A stretch of DNA of 17,091 nt from Mycoemilia scoparia (lineage: Eukaryota; Kickxellomycota; Kickxellomycetes; Kickxellales; Kickxellaceae), in contig JANBPU010000318.1 in NCBI GenBank assembly GCA_027575805.1, forward strand, positions 1-17,091, given 5' to 3'. Position numbers and translations under genes: made by a program. Below, piece by piece: positions 16,592 through 17,091 of the stretch. The notes below the pieces were generated by a model. It was given only the letters and a program-made list of their open reading frames with translations. It searched no databases and was not told the DNA's origin. Position 1 is the first letter of the stretch. The number at the start of each line of letters is the position of its first letter.

Positions 16592-17005
16592 ACTAGCTTG
16601 CGTCTCAGCTATCCGCTCATTCTTACACTATCACAATCTCTCTTTTCTCAATTATGTTTTTGGAGTGATGTGGTTTGTGCAATTCTCCTTCTTGGTATGT
16701 TACATACACAGACACACATACATTTATAACTGTACACATATATATTCACATACAAACATGTATAAATACAAGATACTTACTATAATTCTGTTTTCTTTTG
16801 TACCTGTATTTTGTAATTGTAATTTTATTATTAGAATTAGAACTGTTTTTTGGTTTTTTGGTTTGTTTGCTTTCTATTGTTGGTGTTTGATTTTCAATAC
16901 AGGTCAAATATTTGATCGCACATATTTTTATTGAGCATTTGTTATTTAAATAGTCAAGAAATATGACAAGATTTAGACAATTTAACCCTTGGTGATGTCA
17001 AAATC
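16592..17005. other. 3' flank of the Ser/Arg/Pro-rich gene
   Basis: A stretch with CA/TA-rich repeats (about 16706-16765) and T/G-rich sequence. No AATAAA that clearly belongs to the gene and no further gene was recognised. Confidence 0.5.
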
Positions 17006-17091
17006 TGGTCCAACTCCACAAGGCCTTCGACGAAAATGGGTTGTTGTTCTTGGGAGTTGCATTCCGAATGGCTTGTCATTGGGCCAAAGTC
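17006..17091 (-). mobile_element. Family-1 MITE-like element, copy H (cut by window end)
   Basis: It starts TGGTCCAACTCCACAAGGCC, then shows GACGAAAATGGG, TGGGAGTTGCATTCCG, AATGGCTTGTCATTGGGCC. This is the landmark order of copies F and G. The 3' end lies outside the window. Confidence 0.65.

Noticed and set aside
16765..16800. Donor-like GTAAGT on the minus strand, as if an exon of a further gene
   Set aside because: No open exon with a matching acceptor or recognisable protein could be found next to it.
16362..16934. Long alternative frame (190 codons) overlapping the end of the Ser/Arg/Pro-rich gene
   Set aside because: Its first half is a shadow of the repeat-rich exon and its second half is low-complexity T-rich 3' sequence. 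No start signal supports it.
1..17091. tRNA, rRNA, CRISPR arrays and bacterial-type operons
   Set aside because: I looked for tRNA box B-like GGTTCRANNCC sequences and regularly spaced direct repeats and found none convincing. Gene structure is clearly eukaryotic.

Overview
This window looks like nuclear DNA of a eukaryotic microbe, most probably a fungus. It is AT-rich. Its genes carry short spliceosomal introns (80-269 nt) with GTAAGT-type donors. Genes lie about 0.2-1.4 kb apart on both strands, with TATA boxes and AATAAA signals. Three genes are recognisable: the 3' part of a gamma-glutamyltransferase, a gamma-SNAP and a DPM2. Budding yeast lacks an obvious DPM2, and gamma-SNAP is commoner in early-diverging fungi, so I lean towards Mucoromycota or a related lineage. 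I cannot name the species. This assignment is inference from gene content and gene structure only.

Layout. 1-536 (+): C-terminal part of gamma-glutamyltransferase. 759-2856 (-): gamma-SNAP, eight exons that I could join in frame into 350 aa, convergent with the first gene. 3832-5322 (+), 6583-7410 (-), 8650-8970 (+), 10173-11126 (+) and 11721-12752 (+): five intronless genes whose products I do not recognise. 13198-13712 (+): DPM2 in three exons, the first of which is only the ATG. 15097-16591 (+): a two-exon gene for a 465-aa protein with a Ser/Arg/Pro-rich repeat domain.

The gaps hold two families of short inverted-repeat elements (MITE-like). Family 1 is about 125-138 bp with eight copies: five in one orientation in the left half and three in the other orientation in the right half, one of these cut by the window end. 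Family 2 is about 101-111 bp with two copies and TA target sites; one copy interrupts a family-1 copy. One family-1 copy sits inside gamma-SNAP intron 1.

The genes do not form one pathway. Gamma-SNAP (membrane fusion), DPM2 (dolichol-phosphate mannose synthesis in the ER) and gamma-glutamyltransferase (glutathione turnover) are ordinary housekeeping genes. The least explained part is the central 9 kb: five intronless orphan genes, four of them with a TATA-like box 128-149 nt before the start codon, among the short elements.
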